A stretch of 64,000 nt of DNA from Clostridia bacterium (GCA_017403065.1 JAFQOT010000011.1:1-64000); one strand, 5' to 3'. Shown: positions 26,622 to 35,713, counted from the stretch's first letter. The notes: generated by a model not told the origin, from the letters alone. Numbers and translations: made by a program.

Positions 26622-28550
26622 ATGGGTTTGACTATAGCGCAAAAAATCATTAAGTCACATATGTTAAGCGGAGATATGACGGTAGGCAGCGAGGTGGCCC
26701 TTAAAATTGACCAGACCTTAACACAGGATGCTACAGGCACTATGGCATATTTAGAGTTTGAAACTATGGGGCTTGACCGTGTTAAGACAGAAAAAAGCGT
26801 TGCTTATATTGACCATAACACTCTTCAGTCGGGCTTTGAAAATGCCGATGACCATAGATATATACAATCGGTTGCTAAAAAGCACGGTATTTATTTTTCA
26901 CGTCCCGGCAATGGAATTTGCCATCAGGTGCACCTTGAACGCTTTGGAAAGCCAGGTAAAACCCTCATAGGCTCTGACAGTCACACCCCAACGGGCGGCG
27001 GCATAGGAATGCTTGCAATGGGAGCAGGCGGTCTTGATGTTGCAGTAGCAATGGGTGGCGGCGCTTATTACATAACAATGCCTAAAATGTACAAGGTAAA
27101 TTTAACAGGAAAATTAAATCCTTTTGTTACAGCAAAGGATATAAGTCTTGAAATTTTACGTATTTTGTCTGTTAAAGGCGGCGTGGGCGCTATAATAGAA
27201 TGGGGCGGAGAAGGTATAAAAAACCTTTCAGTTCCTGAAAGAGCTACTATTACAAATATGGGTACCGAGCTTGGAGCTACAACCTCTATATTCCCCTCAG
27301 ATGAAATCACAAAAGCCTTTTTAGAGGCTGAGGGCAGAGGAGAAGACTATGTAGAGCTTAGCAGTGATGAGGATGCTGTTTACGATAAGATTATTGAGAT
27401 TGATATGTCTGAGTTAAAGCCGCTTATTGCCTGTCCCCACAGTCCTGACAATATAGTAACTGTTGAGTCCTTAAAGGGCACAAAGGTTGATCAGGTTTGT
27501 ATAGGCTCTTGCACAAATTCATCATTACACGATATGCTAAAGGTTGCGGCACTTTTAAAGGGCAAGGTTATAAGCCCATCGGTAAGCCTTTCTATTTCAC
27601 CTGGCTCGAAACAGGTTTTAAAAATGCTTGCTGACTGCGGAGCTTTAACAGATATTCTTGCAAGCGGAGCGCGGCTACTGGAATGCGCTTGCGGTCCTTG
27701 TATAGGAATGGGATTTTCTCCTAATTCGGCAGGCGTGTCATTGCGTACATTTAACCGCAATTTCTTAGGTCGAAGCGGTACTGCAGATGCGGGTGTGTAT
27801 TTAGTATCTCCCGAAACTGCTGTTGCGGCAGCCCTTACAGGAGAGATAACCGACCCAAGACTTTTAGGCGATATGCCACAGATTAGTATGCCTGAAAAAT
27901 TCCTTATTGATGACAGCGCCGTTATTGAGCCTGCATCACCTGAGGAGGCTGAGAACTTAGAGGTACTCAGAGGACCTAATATTAAGCCTTTCCCCACAGA
28001 AATTCCTCAGGAGGATAGTCTTACTGCCGAATTGGCGCTTAAGGTAGAGGATAATATTACCACCGACCATATTATGCCTGCAGGCGCTAAGATTTTACCC
28101 TACCGCTCAAATATACCTCACCTTTCACAATTCTGCTTTGGCGTTTGTGATACTACTTTCCCTGAGCGCGCAAAGGCTTTGGGCAGAAGCATTATCGTTG
28201 GCGGCGCTAACTACGGTCAGGGCTCTTCACGTGAGCATGCCGCGCTGGTACCAATGTATTTAGGGGTTAGGGCAGTTATTACCAAAAGCTTTGCCCGTAT
28301 TCATATTGCTAACCTTATAAATGCAGGTATTATGCCGCTTACCTTTAAAAACCCTGATGATTATGACAAGCTAACGCAGGGTGACAAGCTGACCTTAACT
28401 AATGTTTTTGAAGGTATGGACAAGGGCGAAATTATTCTTAAAAATGAAACAACAGGTGAGGAAATCACCCTCGCCTGCAGCTTTACAGAGCGCCAGAAGG
28501 CAATATTAAAAGCAGGCGGCTTATTAAGCTATACAAAGGAAGGAAGATAA
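26622..28550 (+). CDS. Aconitate hydratase
   Basis: A 642-residue monomeric aconitase of the anaerobe type. The 4Fe-4S ligands are Cys297 in GSCTNSS and Cys357/Cys360 in CACGPC. The substrate regions SDSHTPTGGG and NYGQGSSREHAAL are intact, and the swivelling domain is C-terminal. It isomerises citrate to isocitrate. It lies between the GntR gene and isocitrate dehydrogenase with 5-base and 2-base gaps, so the three are one transcript. Nothing looks damaged, unlike the first gene. Confidence 0.95.
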   Translation: MGLTIAQKIIKSHMLSGDMTVGSEVALKIDQTLTQDATGTMAYLEFETMGLDRVKTEKSVAYIDHNTLQSGFENADDHRYIQSVAKKHGIYFSRPGNGICHQVHLERFGKPGKTLIGSDSHTPTGGGIGMLAMGAGGLDVAVAMGGGAYYITMPKMYKVNLTGKLNPFVTAKDISLEILRILSVKGGVGAIIEWGGEGIKNLSVPERATITNMGTELGATTSIFPSDEITKAFLEAEGRGEDYVELSSDEDAVYDKIIEIDMSELKPLIACPHSPDNIVTVESLKGTKVDQVCIGSCTNSSLHDMLKVAALLKGKVISPSVSLSISPGSKQVLKMLADCGALTDILASGARLLECACGPCIGMGFSPNSAGVSLRTFNRNFLGRSGTADAGVYLVSPETAVAAALTGEITDPRLLGDMPQISMPEKFLIDDSAVIEPASPEEAENLEVLRGPNIKPFPTEIPQEDSLTAELALKVEDNITTDHIMPAGAKILPYRSNIPHLSQFCFGVCDTTFPERAKALGRSIIVGGANYGQGSSREHAALVPMYLGVRAVITKSFARIHIANLINAGIMPLTFKNPDDYDKLTQGDKLTLTNVFEGMDKGEIILKNETTGEEITLACSFTERQKAILKAGGLLSYTKEGR

Positions 28551-28552
28551 TT

Positions 28553-29701
28553 ATGCGCAATTATGTTGATAATGCAGTAGAACAGTTTAGAACAATTCTT
28601 GAGGAGCAAATTGCCCGTCAAAGAAAAATGGAAACCCAGAATGAATATACCGATTATAAAAAGCTGGATAAAATAATAATCGGTGTTTGCGGCGGCGACG
28701 GAATAGGTCCGATTATTTCTGCTGAATCAGTAAGAGTTTTAGAGTTTATTTTAAAAGACGAAATAAAGGCCGGTAAGGTTGAAATCCGCACAATTGAGGG
28801 ACTTACTATCGAAAACAGAATTGCACACAACAAGGCAATACCTGATGATGTTTTGGCTGAAATCAAGGCTTGCAATGTTATACTTAAAGCGCCTACCACT
28901 ACCTTAAAGGGCGGCACATTAGAAAGTGCTAATGTAGCTATGCGCCGCGAGCTTGATTTGTATGCAAATGTTCGTCCTGTTGTAGTTGCCGAGGATAACA
29001 TTGATTGGACCTTCTTTAGAGAAAATACCGAGGGTGAATATGTTTTAGGTTCACGCGGTGTTGAAATTCCTGATACTTTAGCATTTGATTTTAAGGTTAC
29101 TACTAACGAGGGTACAAAGCGTATTGCAAGAGCTGCTTTTGAATACGCTAAAAATAACGGAAAAACCAATGTAGCTATTGTAACAAAGGCAAATATTATG
29201 AAAAAGACCGACGGTAAATTTTCTGAAATCTGCCACGAGGTTGCTAAGGATTACCCAGGCATTGAAGCAGAAGACTGGTATATTGATATTATGACAGCTA
29301 ATCTTGTAAATCCAAGAATTCGTTCTAAATTTCAGGTTATCCTTTTGCCTAATCTTTACGGCGATATTATCACTGATGAGGCAGCTCAGCTACAAGGCGG
29401 TGTTGGTACTGCAGGCAGCGCAAACCTTGGTGATGTATATTCAATGTTTGAGGCGATACACGGCTCGGCTCCTCGTATGATGGAGGAGGGCAGAGGTATG
29501 TATGCCAACCCTACAAGTATGTTAAAGGCAAGCGAAATGATGCTGCGCCATATAGGATTTGCAGAATATGCTGATAAGCTTAATAAGGCTTTACAAATTT
29601 GCACCGAAGAGGAAGTTAAATATAAAGTTACAGGTCACAGCGACGGCGTTACTTGTTCTGAGTTTGGTGATTATGTAATGGAAACAATAGAAAAGCTTTA
29701 A
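28553..29701 (+). CDS. icd: Isocitrate dehydrogenase, beta-decarboxylating dehydrogenase family
   Basis: A 382-residue member of the isocitrate/isopropylmalate dehydrogenase family. The isocitrate/malate-binding signature lies in NLYGDIITDEAAQLQGG, and the substrate arginines are in MRRELDLYANVRP. The N-terminal extension of about 40 residues before IIGVCGGDGIGP matches the NAD-type enzymes of Clostridia. It converts isocitrate to 2-oxoglutarate and CO2, which supplies glutamate. NAD versus NADP use cannot be settled by eye. Last gene of the operon. Confidence 0.92.
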   Translation: MRNYVDNAVEQFRTILEEQIARQRKMETQNEYTDYKKLDKIIIGVCGGDGIGPIISAESVRVLEFILKDEIKAGKVEIRTIEGLTIENRIAHNKAIPDDVLAEIKACNVILKAPTTTLKGGTLESANVAMRRELDLYANVRPVVVAEDNIDWTFFRENTEGEYVLGSRGVEIPDTLAFDFKVTTNEGTKRIARAAFEYAKNNGKTNVAIVTKANIMKKTDGKFSEICHEVAKDYPGIEAEDWYIDIMTANLVNPRIRSKFQVILLPNLYGDIITDEAAQLQGGVGTAGSANLGDVYSMFEAIHGSAPRMMEEGRGMYANPTSMLKASEMMLRHIGFAEYADKLNKALQICTEEEVKYKVTGHSDGVTCSEFGDYVMETIEKL

Positions 29702-29706
29702 TTTTT

Positions 29707-29740
29707 AAAACAGATTATGATTTTTCATAATCTGTTTTTT
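29707..29740 (+). terminator. Terminator of the citrate-branch operon
   Basis: A perfect stem AAAACAGATTATGA / TCATAATCTGTTTT with a short T loop and a following T run lies 6 bases after the icd stop. Confidence 0.9.
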
Positions 29741-29746
29741 ATAGCC

Positions 29747-29774
29747 TTGAATTTAGTAAAAAATATGTTATACT
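29747..29774 (+). promoter_or_regulatory. Promoter of tsaE-tsaB-rpiB
   Basis: TTGAAT (29747-29752) and TATACT (29769-29774) are spaced by 16 bases, about 34 bases before the tsaE ATG. Confidence 0.65.
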
Positions 29775-29807
29775 TAGGGTAAGCAAATTTTTTAAAAGGA
29801 AAATTTT

Positions 29808-30257
29808 ATGAAAACCTGTATTTCTAAAAGCAGAGAAGAAACTATACAAATCGGTAGAAAATTGGGTGAAACCCTGAAAGGCGGCGAGGTTATTGCCTTC
29901 AGAGGTGACTTGGGTATGGGAAAAACCTGTTTCACCTCAGGACTTGCCTTAGGCTTAGGGTATGACGGAGCGGTCACATCGCCTACTTTTGCTTTAATAA
30001 ATGAATATTTGGGCGGCAGGGTTAATTTATATCATTTTGATATGTACCGAATTTCCTCTTGGGAGGAGCTTTATTCCTGCGGTTTTTTCGAGTATATCGA
30101 CCAAGGCGGAGTTGTAGCGGCTGAGTGGAGCGAAAACATAGAAATGGCTCTGCCTGAAAATACAATTTATGTGGAATTTGAATATTTAGACGAAAATTCA
30201 AGGAAAATAACAATTTATAAAAAAGGAGAAGAAGCGTATGAAAATTTTAGCCGTTGA
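29808..30257 (+). CDS. tsaE: tRNA threonylcarbamoyladenosine biosynthesis ATPase TsaE
   Basis: A 149-residue P-loop ATPase that cycles the TsaBD complex in t6A37 synthesis. GDLGMGKTC (near residues 35-43) is Walker A, SPTFALINEY follows, and the YHFDMYR segment is diagnostic. The C terminus overlaps tsaB by 20 bases. Sua5, which supplies threonylcarbamoyl-AMP, is at 21720-22742. tsaD is not in the window. Confidence 0.94.
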   Translation: MKTCISKSREETIQIGRKLGETLKGGEVIAFRGDLGMGKTCFTSGLALGLGYDGAVTSPTFALINEYLGGRVNLYHFDMYRISSWEELYSCGFFEYIDQGGVVAAEWSENIEMALPENTIYVEFEYLDENSRKITIYKKGEEAYENFSR

Positions 30258-30954
30258 GTGTTCTGCTACGCCCTGTTCGGTAGCAATTATAGAAGACGGA
30301 AAAATTTTAGCCTCATCCTTTACAAATACAAAGCTCACCCATTCTCAGACACTTATGCCTATGACAGAGGCTGTGTTAAAAGCCTCATTAACAAAAATTG
30401 ACGATATTGAGGGCTTTGCAGTAAGCGTGGGTCCTGGCTCTTTTACAGGGGTGCGTATTGGCATAAGCGCTGTTAAGGGAATGGCGCAGGCAAAAAATAT
30501 TCCTTGCGTAAGCGTTTCTACTTTAAGGGCTATGGCAGAAAATCTTAAATGCTTGGACTGTATTGTGTGCGCTGTTATGGATGCCAGATGTAATCAGGTT
30601 TACAACGCACTTTTTGATATTCAAAACGGGGAAATCACAAGGCTTTGTGACGACCGAGCTTTAATGTGTGATGAGCTTTGCGAAATAATTAAGAATATTT
30701 CTAATAAGGAAAAAAAGCCTGTTGTGATTTTGGGCGACGGTACAGATGTATTTTATCCCTTTGTTAAGGATATAGATAATGTACTTATAAGCAATATAAA
30801 AAACCGTTTTCAAAATGCCGAGGGTGTTGCATTAGCGGCAGAGGAAAGCTTTTTAAAGGGTGATACTGTCAGCCCGCAAGAGCTTTTACCTTTTTATTTA
30901 AGGCTTCCTCAGGCAGAACGGGAATTAAAATTGAAAAAAGGAGAAAATTTATGA
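30238..30954 (+). CDS. tsaB: tRNA threonylcarbamoyladenosine biosynthesis protein TsaB
   Basis: A 238-residue ASKHA-fold protein that partners TsaD and TsaE. MKILAVECSATPCSVAI and GPGSFTGVRIGISAVKGMA are typical, and the C-terminal LPFYLRLPQAER resembles family ends. TsaB is often followed by rimI, but here rpiB follows, overlapping by 4 bases. It has a GGAG ribosome-binding site inside tsaE. Confidence 0.94.
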   Translation: MKILAVECSATPCSVAIIEDGKILASSFTNTKLTHSQTLMPMTEAVLKASLTKIDDIEGFAVSVGPGSFTGVRIGISAVKGMAQAKNIPCVSVSTLRAMAENLKCLDCIVCAVMDARCNQVYNALFDIQNGEITRLCDDRALMCDELCEIIKNISNKEKKPVVILGDGTDVFYPFVKDIDNVLISNIKNRFQNAEGVALAAEESFLKGDTVSPQELLPFYLRLPQAERELKLKKGENL

Positions 30955-31403
30955 AAATAGCAGTTGGCTGTGATCACGGCGGTCTTGAACACAAGGAAGC
31001 GATTAAGGCGCATTTAGAGGAGAGGGGTTTTCAGGTCACCGATTACGGTATTTACGAACAGGTGTCGGTTGATTATCCGTCTATAGCTGAAAAGCTGTGC
31101 GAGGGTATAGTTTCAGGTGAAAATCAGCTTGGAATTTTGGTTTGCGGCACAGGAATAGGAATGTCAATAGCAGCAAATAAGGTTAAGGGAATAAGAGCGG
31201 CTGCCTGTAGCGAGCATTTTTCTGCAAAATATACAAGACTACACAACAATTCAAATGTTTTGTGTTTAGGCGGCAGAGTAATCGGCGTAGGTACTGCTAT
31301 TGAGCTTGCGGATTTATTTGTTGATACCGAATTTGAGGGCGGTCGTCATCAAAGACGGGTTGATATGATTACCGATATTGAAAATAAAAAATCATTACTG
31401 TGA
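30951..31403 (+). CDS. rpiB: Ribose-5-phosphate isomerase B
   Basis: A 150-residue LacA/RpiB-family isomerase converting ribulose 5-phosphate and ribose 5-phosphate in the pentose phosphate pathway. GCDHGGLEHKE (residues 6-16), the active-site cysteine in VCGTGIGMSIAANK and LHNNSNVLCLGGR are all intact. It is the last gene of the tsaE operon, reading into the hairpin block at 31407. Confidence 0.93.
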   Translation: MKIAVGCDHGGLEHKEAIKAHLEERGFQVTDYGIYEQVSVDYPSIAEKLCEGIVSGENQLGILVCGTGIGMSIAANKVKGIRAAACSEHFSAKYTRLHNNSNVLCLGGRVIGVGTAIELADLFVDTEFEGGRHQRRVDMITDIENKKSLL

Positions 31404-31406
31404 TTA

Positions 31407-31784
31407 GCAGAAATGTTCGCTAAGAACATTTCTGCAACTGTATTCGCCTACGGCGAGTTGTATTGCTTCGCAGTGATATTCGGCTAATGCCGAGTGTTAT
31501 TCGCTTTGCGAGTTTAAAAGGCGAATAAAATATCACTCCGACGAAGTCGGAATATCACTTTACTGACAAAAGGAAAGAGAAGACTCGTGATAAAACGAAT
31601 CTTCTCTTTTTCTGCCTCTGTGGGTTTGGGCTTTTGCCCAACTTCATTTGTACATACAAATGCGATGCTGGTTCTAAACGAAAATTGCAATCCATTTTAA
31701 TAATAAAAACTTCGCTAACAACCCTTACTTTATTCACAGAGATGATTTTTACTTTATACTGTTAATTAGAACAAACCTATAAAT
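31407..31784. repeat. Second hairpin array with ATATCAC/GTGATAT linkers (block B)
   Basis: A non-coding gap between convergent rpiB and a dehydrogenase gene holds at least eight hairpins. The first, 31407-31435, has 12-bp arms GCAGAAATGTTC/GAACATTTCTGC. Small palindromes follow (CGCC-TAC-GGCG, CGGC-TAAT-GCCG, CGC-TTT-GCG), linked by TGATATT-like spacers. Then come GGCGAATAAAATATCACT, the palindrome CCGAC-GAA-GTCGG (31538-31550) and AATATCACT. A terminator-like hairpin (31574-31610), TTGGGC-TTTT-GCCCAA and CATTTGTA-CA-TACAAATG (31645-31662) complete it. The linker is shared with block A at 2518-2640. The 31663-31784 remainder shows nothing further. Confidence 0.7.
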
Positions 31785-32738
31785 TTATTTTGCCACATTA
31801 TTTTTAATATCGCCTTTTAAAAATGAATTTAGATTATCGGCAGCAATATCAATAAGTCTTTGTCTTGTAGTAAGAGCAGCCCAGGCAGTATGGGGAGTTA
31901 TGATTATATTTTTAGCTTTTAAAAGTGGGCAATCGGCTGCCATTGGCTCACTTTTTAAAACGTCTACCGCTGCGCCTGAAAGCTTATCGGTATTCAAAGC
32001 CTCTGCTAAAGCCAATTCATCTACCGTGCCGCCGCGTGAGGTGTTTATGAAAAACGCCCCGTTTTTCATTTTAGAAAAGGCGGATTTGTTCATCAAATCC
32101 TTGCTTTCATTGTTTAACGGACAATGAAGCGTTATTATATCAGACCTGCTTAAAAGTGTGTCAAAATCCACAAATTCAGTATCACCGTCGTCACGTACGG
32201 TACGGGTATTGACTATTACCTTCATACCCATACCCTCGGCAGCCTTTTTAACCGCCTTTCCTATACTTCCAAAGCCTACAATACCTAAGGTTTTACCGTA
32301 AACCTCGTCACCTGTAAATTCAAGAGCCGAAAAAACGGGGTGATTTATCCATCCACCCTTTTTAACAAAATCGTTATTTTCAGGTATTTTTGTATAGTGC
32401 ATTAAAATATATCCCATTACCTGTTGAACAACGGCGTTTGTAGAGTAGCTGCCCGCATTGCATACGGGGATACCTCTTTTGATAGCTGAGGGTATGTCTA
32501 TATTATTAAAGCCTGTAGCAAAAACACCTATATATTTTAAATTTCCAGCGCGGCTTATTATCTCGCTGTCTATAACGGTTTTGTTGCAAAGAATAATATG
32601 GGTGTCTGATACTTCCTTTAATAGCTCTTGGCGACTTATATTATCGTATTCCTTAACCTCACCAAAGCTTTTAAAAATATCGGTAGAAATATCATTGTTA
32701 TTCTTTAAAGTAGCGCAATCAGTTAAGAGTATTTTCAT
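31785..32738 (-). CDS. D-2-hydroxyacid dehydrogenase (NAD-dependent)
   Basis: A 317-residue dehydrogenase of the glycerate/phosphoglycerate/lactate family. The Rossmann motif GIVGFGSIG is near residues 153-161, the substrate arginine lies in NTSRGGTVDE, the acid in LKSEP and the catalytic histidine in TPHTAWA. The substrate cannot be fixed; hydroxypyruvate/glycerate is likely because no ACT domain of SerA follows. It overlaps the DUF896 gene by 20 bases, so the two are translationally coupled. Confidence 0.88.
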   Translation of the reverse strand: MKILLTDCATLKNNNDISTDIFKSFGEVKEYDNISRQELLKEVSDTHIILCNKTVIDSEIISRAGNLKYIGVFATGFNNIDIPSAIKRGIPVCNAGSYSTNAVVQQVMGYILMHYTKIPENNDFVKKGGWINHPVFSALEFTGDEVYGKTLGIVGFGSIGKAVKKAAEGMGMKVIVNTRTVRDDGDTEFVDFDTLLSRSDIITLHCPLNNESKDLMNKSAFSKMKNGAFFINTSRGGTVDELALAEALNTDKLSGAAVDVLKSEPMAADCPLLKAKNIIITPHTAWAALTTRQRLIDIAADNLNSFLKGDIKNNVAK

Positions 32739-32937
32739 CCTTAGGCTTCACCTTTCTCTTAGTACCGTCCGGTTCTACAATGTATGTGTTTTCAAGCTGA
32801 GACACAAGGCTTTGTTTAAAGCTTTCTATATATTCCCGTCTTAAAATAGCCTGTTCAGCTAATTCATCCTGAGTTAAGCCCTCGGCTTTTTTCTTACGGG
32901 CAAGCTGGTTTATTCTGTCGATTTTTTCTTTAGTCAT
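32719..32937 (-). CDS. DUF896 family protein (YnzC-like)
   Basis: A 72-residue, highly charged helical protein of the DUF896 family found across Firmicutes. INQLARKKKAEGLTQDELAEQ and LRREYIESFK are the conserved helix-hairpin-helix. In B. subtilis small relatives belong to the SOS regulon, but no LexA box is evident here. AAGGAG precedes the ATG. It follows the recR terminator and overlaps the dehydrogenase gene. Confidence 0.9.
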   Translation of the reverse strand: MTKEKIDRINQLARKKKAEGLTQDELAEQAILRREYIESFKQSLVSQLENTYIVEPDGTKRKVKPKDENTLN

Positions 32938-32952
32938 AATTGCTCCTTTAAT

Positions 32953-32982
32953 AAAAGCGGTAAATTAAAATTTACCGCTTTT
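32953..32982 (-). terminator. recR terminator (minus strand)
   Basis: AAAAGCGGTAAATT and AATTTACCGCTTTT form a perfect 14-bp stem with T runs on either strand. It separates recR from the DUF896 gene. Confidence 0.85.
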
Positions 32983-32987
32983 TGTTT

Positions 32988-33587
32988 TTATATTTCGTTT
33001 CTACCCTCTAAAGCGCGGGCCAATGTAAATTCGTCTGCATATTCAAGGTCGGCCCCTACAGGTATGCCGTAAGCCAAGCGCGTAACCTTAATGCCCATTG
33101 GCTTTACAAGTCGTGAAATGTAACTGGCGGTAGCCTCGCCCTCTACAGTTGGATTTGTCGCCATTATAATTTCGGTTACTTGTCCGTCAGACAATCTTGC
33201 CATTAACTCCTTAAGACGTAATTGGTCGGGGCCTACTCCGTCAAGAGGGGAAATAACACCGTGTAAAACGTGGTATGTGCCTGTGTATTCACGGGTGCGC
33301 TCAAAAGCCAGAACATCCCTTGGCTCTGCTACAACGCAAATAACCGAGCTGTCACGCTTGGGGTCATCACATATAGAGCAGATTTCCAGGTCGGTAAGTG
33401 ACTGACATTTTTTACAAAAGTGAATTTTTTTTCGGGCATTTATAAGAGCCTCGGCAAATTTTTCAGCCCTCTCAGGTGGTTGTTCTAATATGCTGTAGGC
33501 AAGCCTTTGGGCAGTTTTTTTACCTATTCCGGGCAGTCTTTCAAACTGAGAAATCAGCTCGGTTAGCGGAACTATATTATTTGACAT
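32988..33587 (-). CDS. recR: Recombination protein RecR
   Basis: A 199-residue RecR, which loads RecA with RecF/RecO at gaps. The N-terminal HhH ([13 protein letters not shown]), the C4 zinc finger ([16 protein letters not shown]) and the Toprim domain ([12 protein letters not shown]) are in order. The C-terminal [16 protein letters not shown] segment is typical. It begins 3 bases after ybaB, in the classic dnaX-ybaB-recR order. Confidence 0.96.
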   Translation of the reverse strand: MSNNIVPLTELISQFERLPGIGKKTAQRLAYSILEQPPERAEKFAEALINARKKIHFCKKCQSLTDLEICSICDDPKRDSSVICVVAEPRDVLAFERTREYTGTYHVLHGVISPLDGVGPDQLRLKELMARLSDGQVTEIIMATNPTVEGEATASYISRLVKPMGIKVTRLAYGIPVGADLEYADEFTLARALEGRNEI

Positions 33588-33590
33588 ATT

Positions 33591-33932
33591 TTAAAACAAT
33601 CCCGGCATATTTAAACTACCGGTGATAGCTCCCATTTCCTCCTCAGAGGTTTTTATGGCGTTGCTTATCGCTTCGTTTATTGCAACGGTAACTAAATCCT
33701 CAAGCATTTCTGTATCCTCAGGGTCAACAGCGTCGGGATTTATTTTAATGCTTTTAACTAAATGCTTACCGTCTATAGTAACCTCAACCATACCTCCGCC
33801 TGAGGTGGCAGTGTATTCTCTTTGTTCTAAATCTTCCTGTAAAGCAGCCATATCAGCCTGCATTTTTTGAGCTTGCTTTAGCATTCCTGCCATATTACCT
33901 GGGCCGCCAGAGTTAGGGATTCTTACTTTCAT
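33591..33932 (-). CDS. ybaB: YbaB/EbfC nucleoid-associated protein
   Basis: A 113-residue DNA-binding dimer of the YbaB/EbfC family, flanked by dnaX and recR as in most bacteria. A long helix (GMLKQAQKMQADMAALQEDL) is followed by the beta-sheet with GGGMVEVTIDGKHLVKSIKI. The frame is open a further 15 codons upstream. The ATG at 33932 has AGGAG at the right distance and gives the family start, so the longer form is rejected. Confidence 0.94.
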   Translation of the reverse strand: MKVRIPNSGGPGNMAGMLKQAQKMQADMAALQEDLEQREYTATSGGGMVEVTIDGKHLVKSIKINPDAVDPEDTEMLEDLVTVAINEAISNAIKTSEEEMGAITGSLNMPGLF

Positions 33933-33945
33933 TTTATTTCTCCTA

Positions 33946-35553
33946 TTATATTTCAAAATTTTTAAGCTTTTGGGCAAAAGCTTTTAGTGGGTCATCTGTT
34001 TCGGTGCTTGCGGTAGCCTTTGTATAAGGACCTAATTTATAGGAAACACCTAAGATTTTATAAGCCGCTTTTCGTATGCTGTCTTTATAATAGCTTCCGT
34101 TATTTATCATAGAACGGAATTGACTGTTAGGGGCGTCTATTAACAGATATTGCCCCTTTATATAAGCCTTTGAATCGTTTAAAACACCTCGTATTAAGGG
34201 ACATTCGGTTTTTAATAGCTCCAATATTTCATCCCAACTGTCTAAAGGCGTAATATCTGTAGTTGTTATTTTCACTTCGGCTGTTTTAGGCTCTAAAGCT
34301 TCTTGTGTTAAAATATCTGTTTCGGGTGCGGTAGGATTTTCCTTTTTTGAAGTGGAAATCTCGTTTTCAAAAGAAGCATTATCAGATATAGCAGGGCTTT
34401 GCTTACCAAGGTTTTCTATTGCCTTTTCTAAAAGCGCAATCCGTCTTTCAAGAGAGTCAGTATCGGTTGAAAGGGAAGGGTTGCAAAGTTTTAATACAAG
34501 CATTTCCATTTCAGTTCTGCGGTTTCCTGTTTGCATACCTGCAGATGCTGATTGTAATACCGACAAGCAGTACATAATTTCATTGATTGAAAAATCCTCC
34601 GCCTGCTTTTTAAGGGAATTCATTCTTGCTACAGAGCAAACAATGGGCAGTGTGGGGGATTTAACGGTTTTAACTATCATTAAATCACGAAAATGTCCCG
34701 TAAGCTCTGAAAGAAGTCTGAGCATATCTACTGATGAATTGTGTAATTTATCAAGTAAAAGCAAGGCTTTTTCAGCGTCTTTTTCCTTAATACTGTCACA
34801 AAGCTCTAAAAGATAGTCGTTGCCTGCCATGGCGCAGACGCTTTCAACTACCTTTTCGTCAATATTCTTGCTGTTAGAAGCGCATAAATCAAGAATTGAA
34901 AGGGCGTCACGCATTCCACCGTCAGCCGCCGCAGCTATAAGAAAAGCAGCATTATCTGTAACGGTAAGACCTTCGTTATTTGCAATATATTGTATTCTTT
35001 CGCATATTTTTGCCGCCTCGATACGTCTGAAATCAAACCGCTGACAGCGTGAGAGAATAGTAGCAGGAAGTTTATGCACCTCTGTAGTGGCTAAAATAAA
35101 TACTACGTGGCTGGGTGGTTCCTCCAAGGTTTTAAGCAGCGCATTAAAAGCACTGGGGCTTAGCATATGTACCTCGTCAATAATGAAAACACGGTACTTT
35201 GAATTTGCAGGAGTAAAGCTTACCAAATCTCTAAGCTCACGTATATTGTCAACACTGTTATTAGATGCCGCGTCAATTTCTACAATATCAGTATTTTCCC
35301 CGTTTTCACAAAGCAAGCAGGCATCGCATTTTAAGCAAGGGTCCCCCTCGTTTAAATCAAGGCAGTTTAAGGCTCGCGCTAAAATTTTGGCGCAGCTTGT
35401 CTTACCCGTACCACGTGTTCCCGTAAAAAGATAAGCGTGTACGGTTTTGCCTGAGGAAAGCTCGTTTTTTAAGGTTTCGGTAATATGCTCCTGACCTACA
35501 ACGTCGGCAAAGGTCTGGGGTCTGTACTTGCGGTATAATGCTTGATAAGCCAT
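33946..35553 (-). CDS. dnaX: DNA polymerase III subunits gamma/tau
   Basis: A 535-residue clamp-loader ATPase. It opens with MAYQALYRKYRPQTFADVVGQ-like sequence, then Walker A GTRGTGKTS. A zinc module (C-x8-C-x2-C-x2-C) and DEVHM Walker B follow. Domain III and a charged tau-like tail extend to the end. The reading frame continues 49 codons upstream, but these codons are the SRP RNA gene. GAGGTG before the ATG at 35553 fixes the start. No obvious A-rich slippage site for gamma was found. Confidence 0.95.
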   Translation of the reverse strand: MAYQALYRKYRPQTFADVVGQEHITETLKNELSSGKTVHAYLFTGTRGTGKTSCAKILARALNCLDLNEGDPCLKCDACLLCENGENTDIVEIDAASNNSVDNIRELRDLVSFTPANSKYRVFIIDEVHMLSPSAFNALLKTLEEPPSHVVFILATTEVHKLPATILSRCQRFDFRRIEAAKICERIQYIANNEGLTVTDNAAFLIAAAADGGMRDALSILDLCASNSKNIDEKVVESVCAMAGNDYLLELCDSIKEKDAEKALLLLDKLHNSSVDMLRLLSELTGHFRDLMIVKTVKSPTLPIVCSVARMNSLKKQAEDFSINEIMYCLSVLQSASAGMQTGNRRTEMEMLVLKLCNPSLSTDTDSLERRIALLEKAIENLGKQSPAISDNASFENEISTSKKENPTAPETDILTQEALEPKTAEVKITTTDITPLDSWDEILELLKTECPLIRGVLNDSKAYIKGQYLLIDAPNSQFRSMINNGSYYKDSIRKAAYKILGVSYKLGPYTKATASTETDDPLKAFAQKLKNFEI

Positions 35554-35576
35554 ACTTTTCACCTCACTAAAAAATT

Positions 35577-35713
35577 TACGTACCCGAGCGTACGAATGAG
35601 CCGATTTACTGCGGCACACGGGGAAACTACTTAATGCTGCTCGGTTCCCCGCCTGACATGGTTCGTAGTGTCCCGTTGCACAGGACCCGCCCATTCGCAC
35701 ACTCCGGTACGTA
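35577..35713 (-). ncRNA. ffs: Signal recognition particle RNA, small bacterial type
   Basis: On the minus strand the sequence folds into one long hairpin whose ends are complementary (ACGTACC...GGTACGT). It contains the SRP hallmarks GTCAGG, GGGGAACCGAGCAGC and GTGTGCCG, matching the Ffh-binding domain IV. The Alu domain of the long Bacillus type is not visible. The TTTTTT after the stem serves as terminator. The position just upstream of dnaX matches B. subtilis scr-dnaX. Ends are approximate. Confidence 0.9.

Noticed and set aside
31404..31784. Insertion sequence or MITE with transposase
   Set aside because: No transposase, clear terminal repeats or target-site duplication can be seen. A MITE-like origin is possible but unsupported.
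33933..33977. 15-codon extension of ybaB
   Set aside because: It overlaps the dnaX end and lacks a ribosome-binding site; ATG 33932 has AGGAG.
35554..35700. A 49-codon N-terminal extension of dnaX
   Set aside because: These codons are the reverse of the SRP RNA gene. The real start at 35553 has a proper ribosome-binding site and gives the family N terminus.
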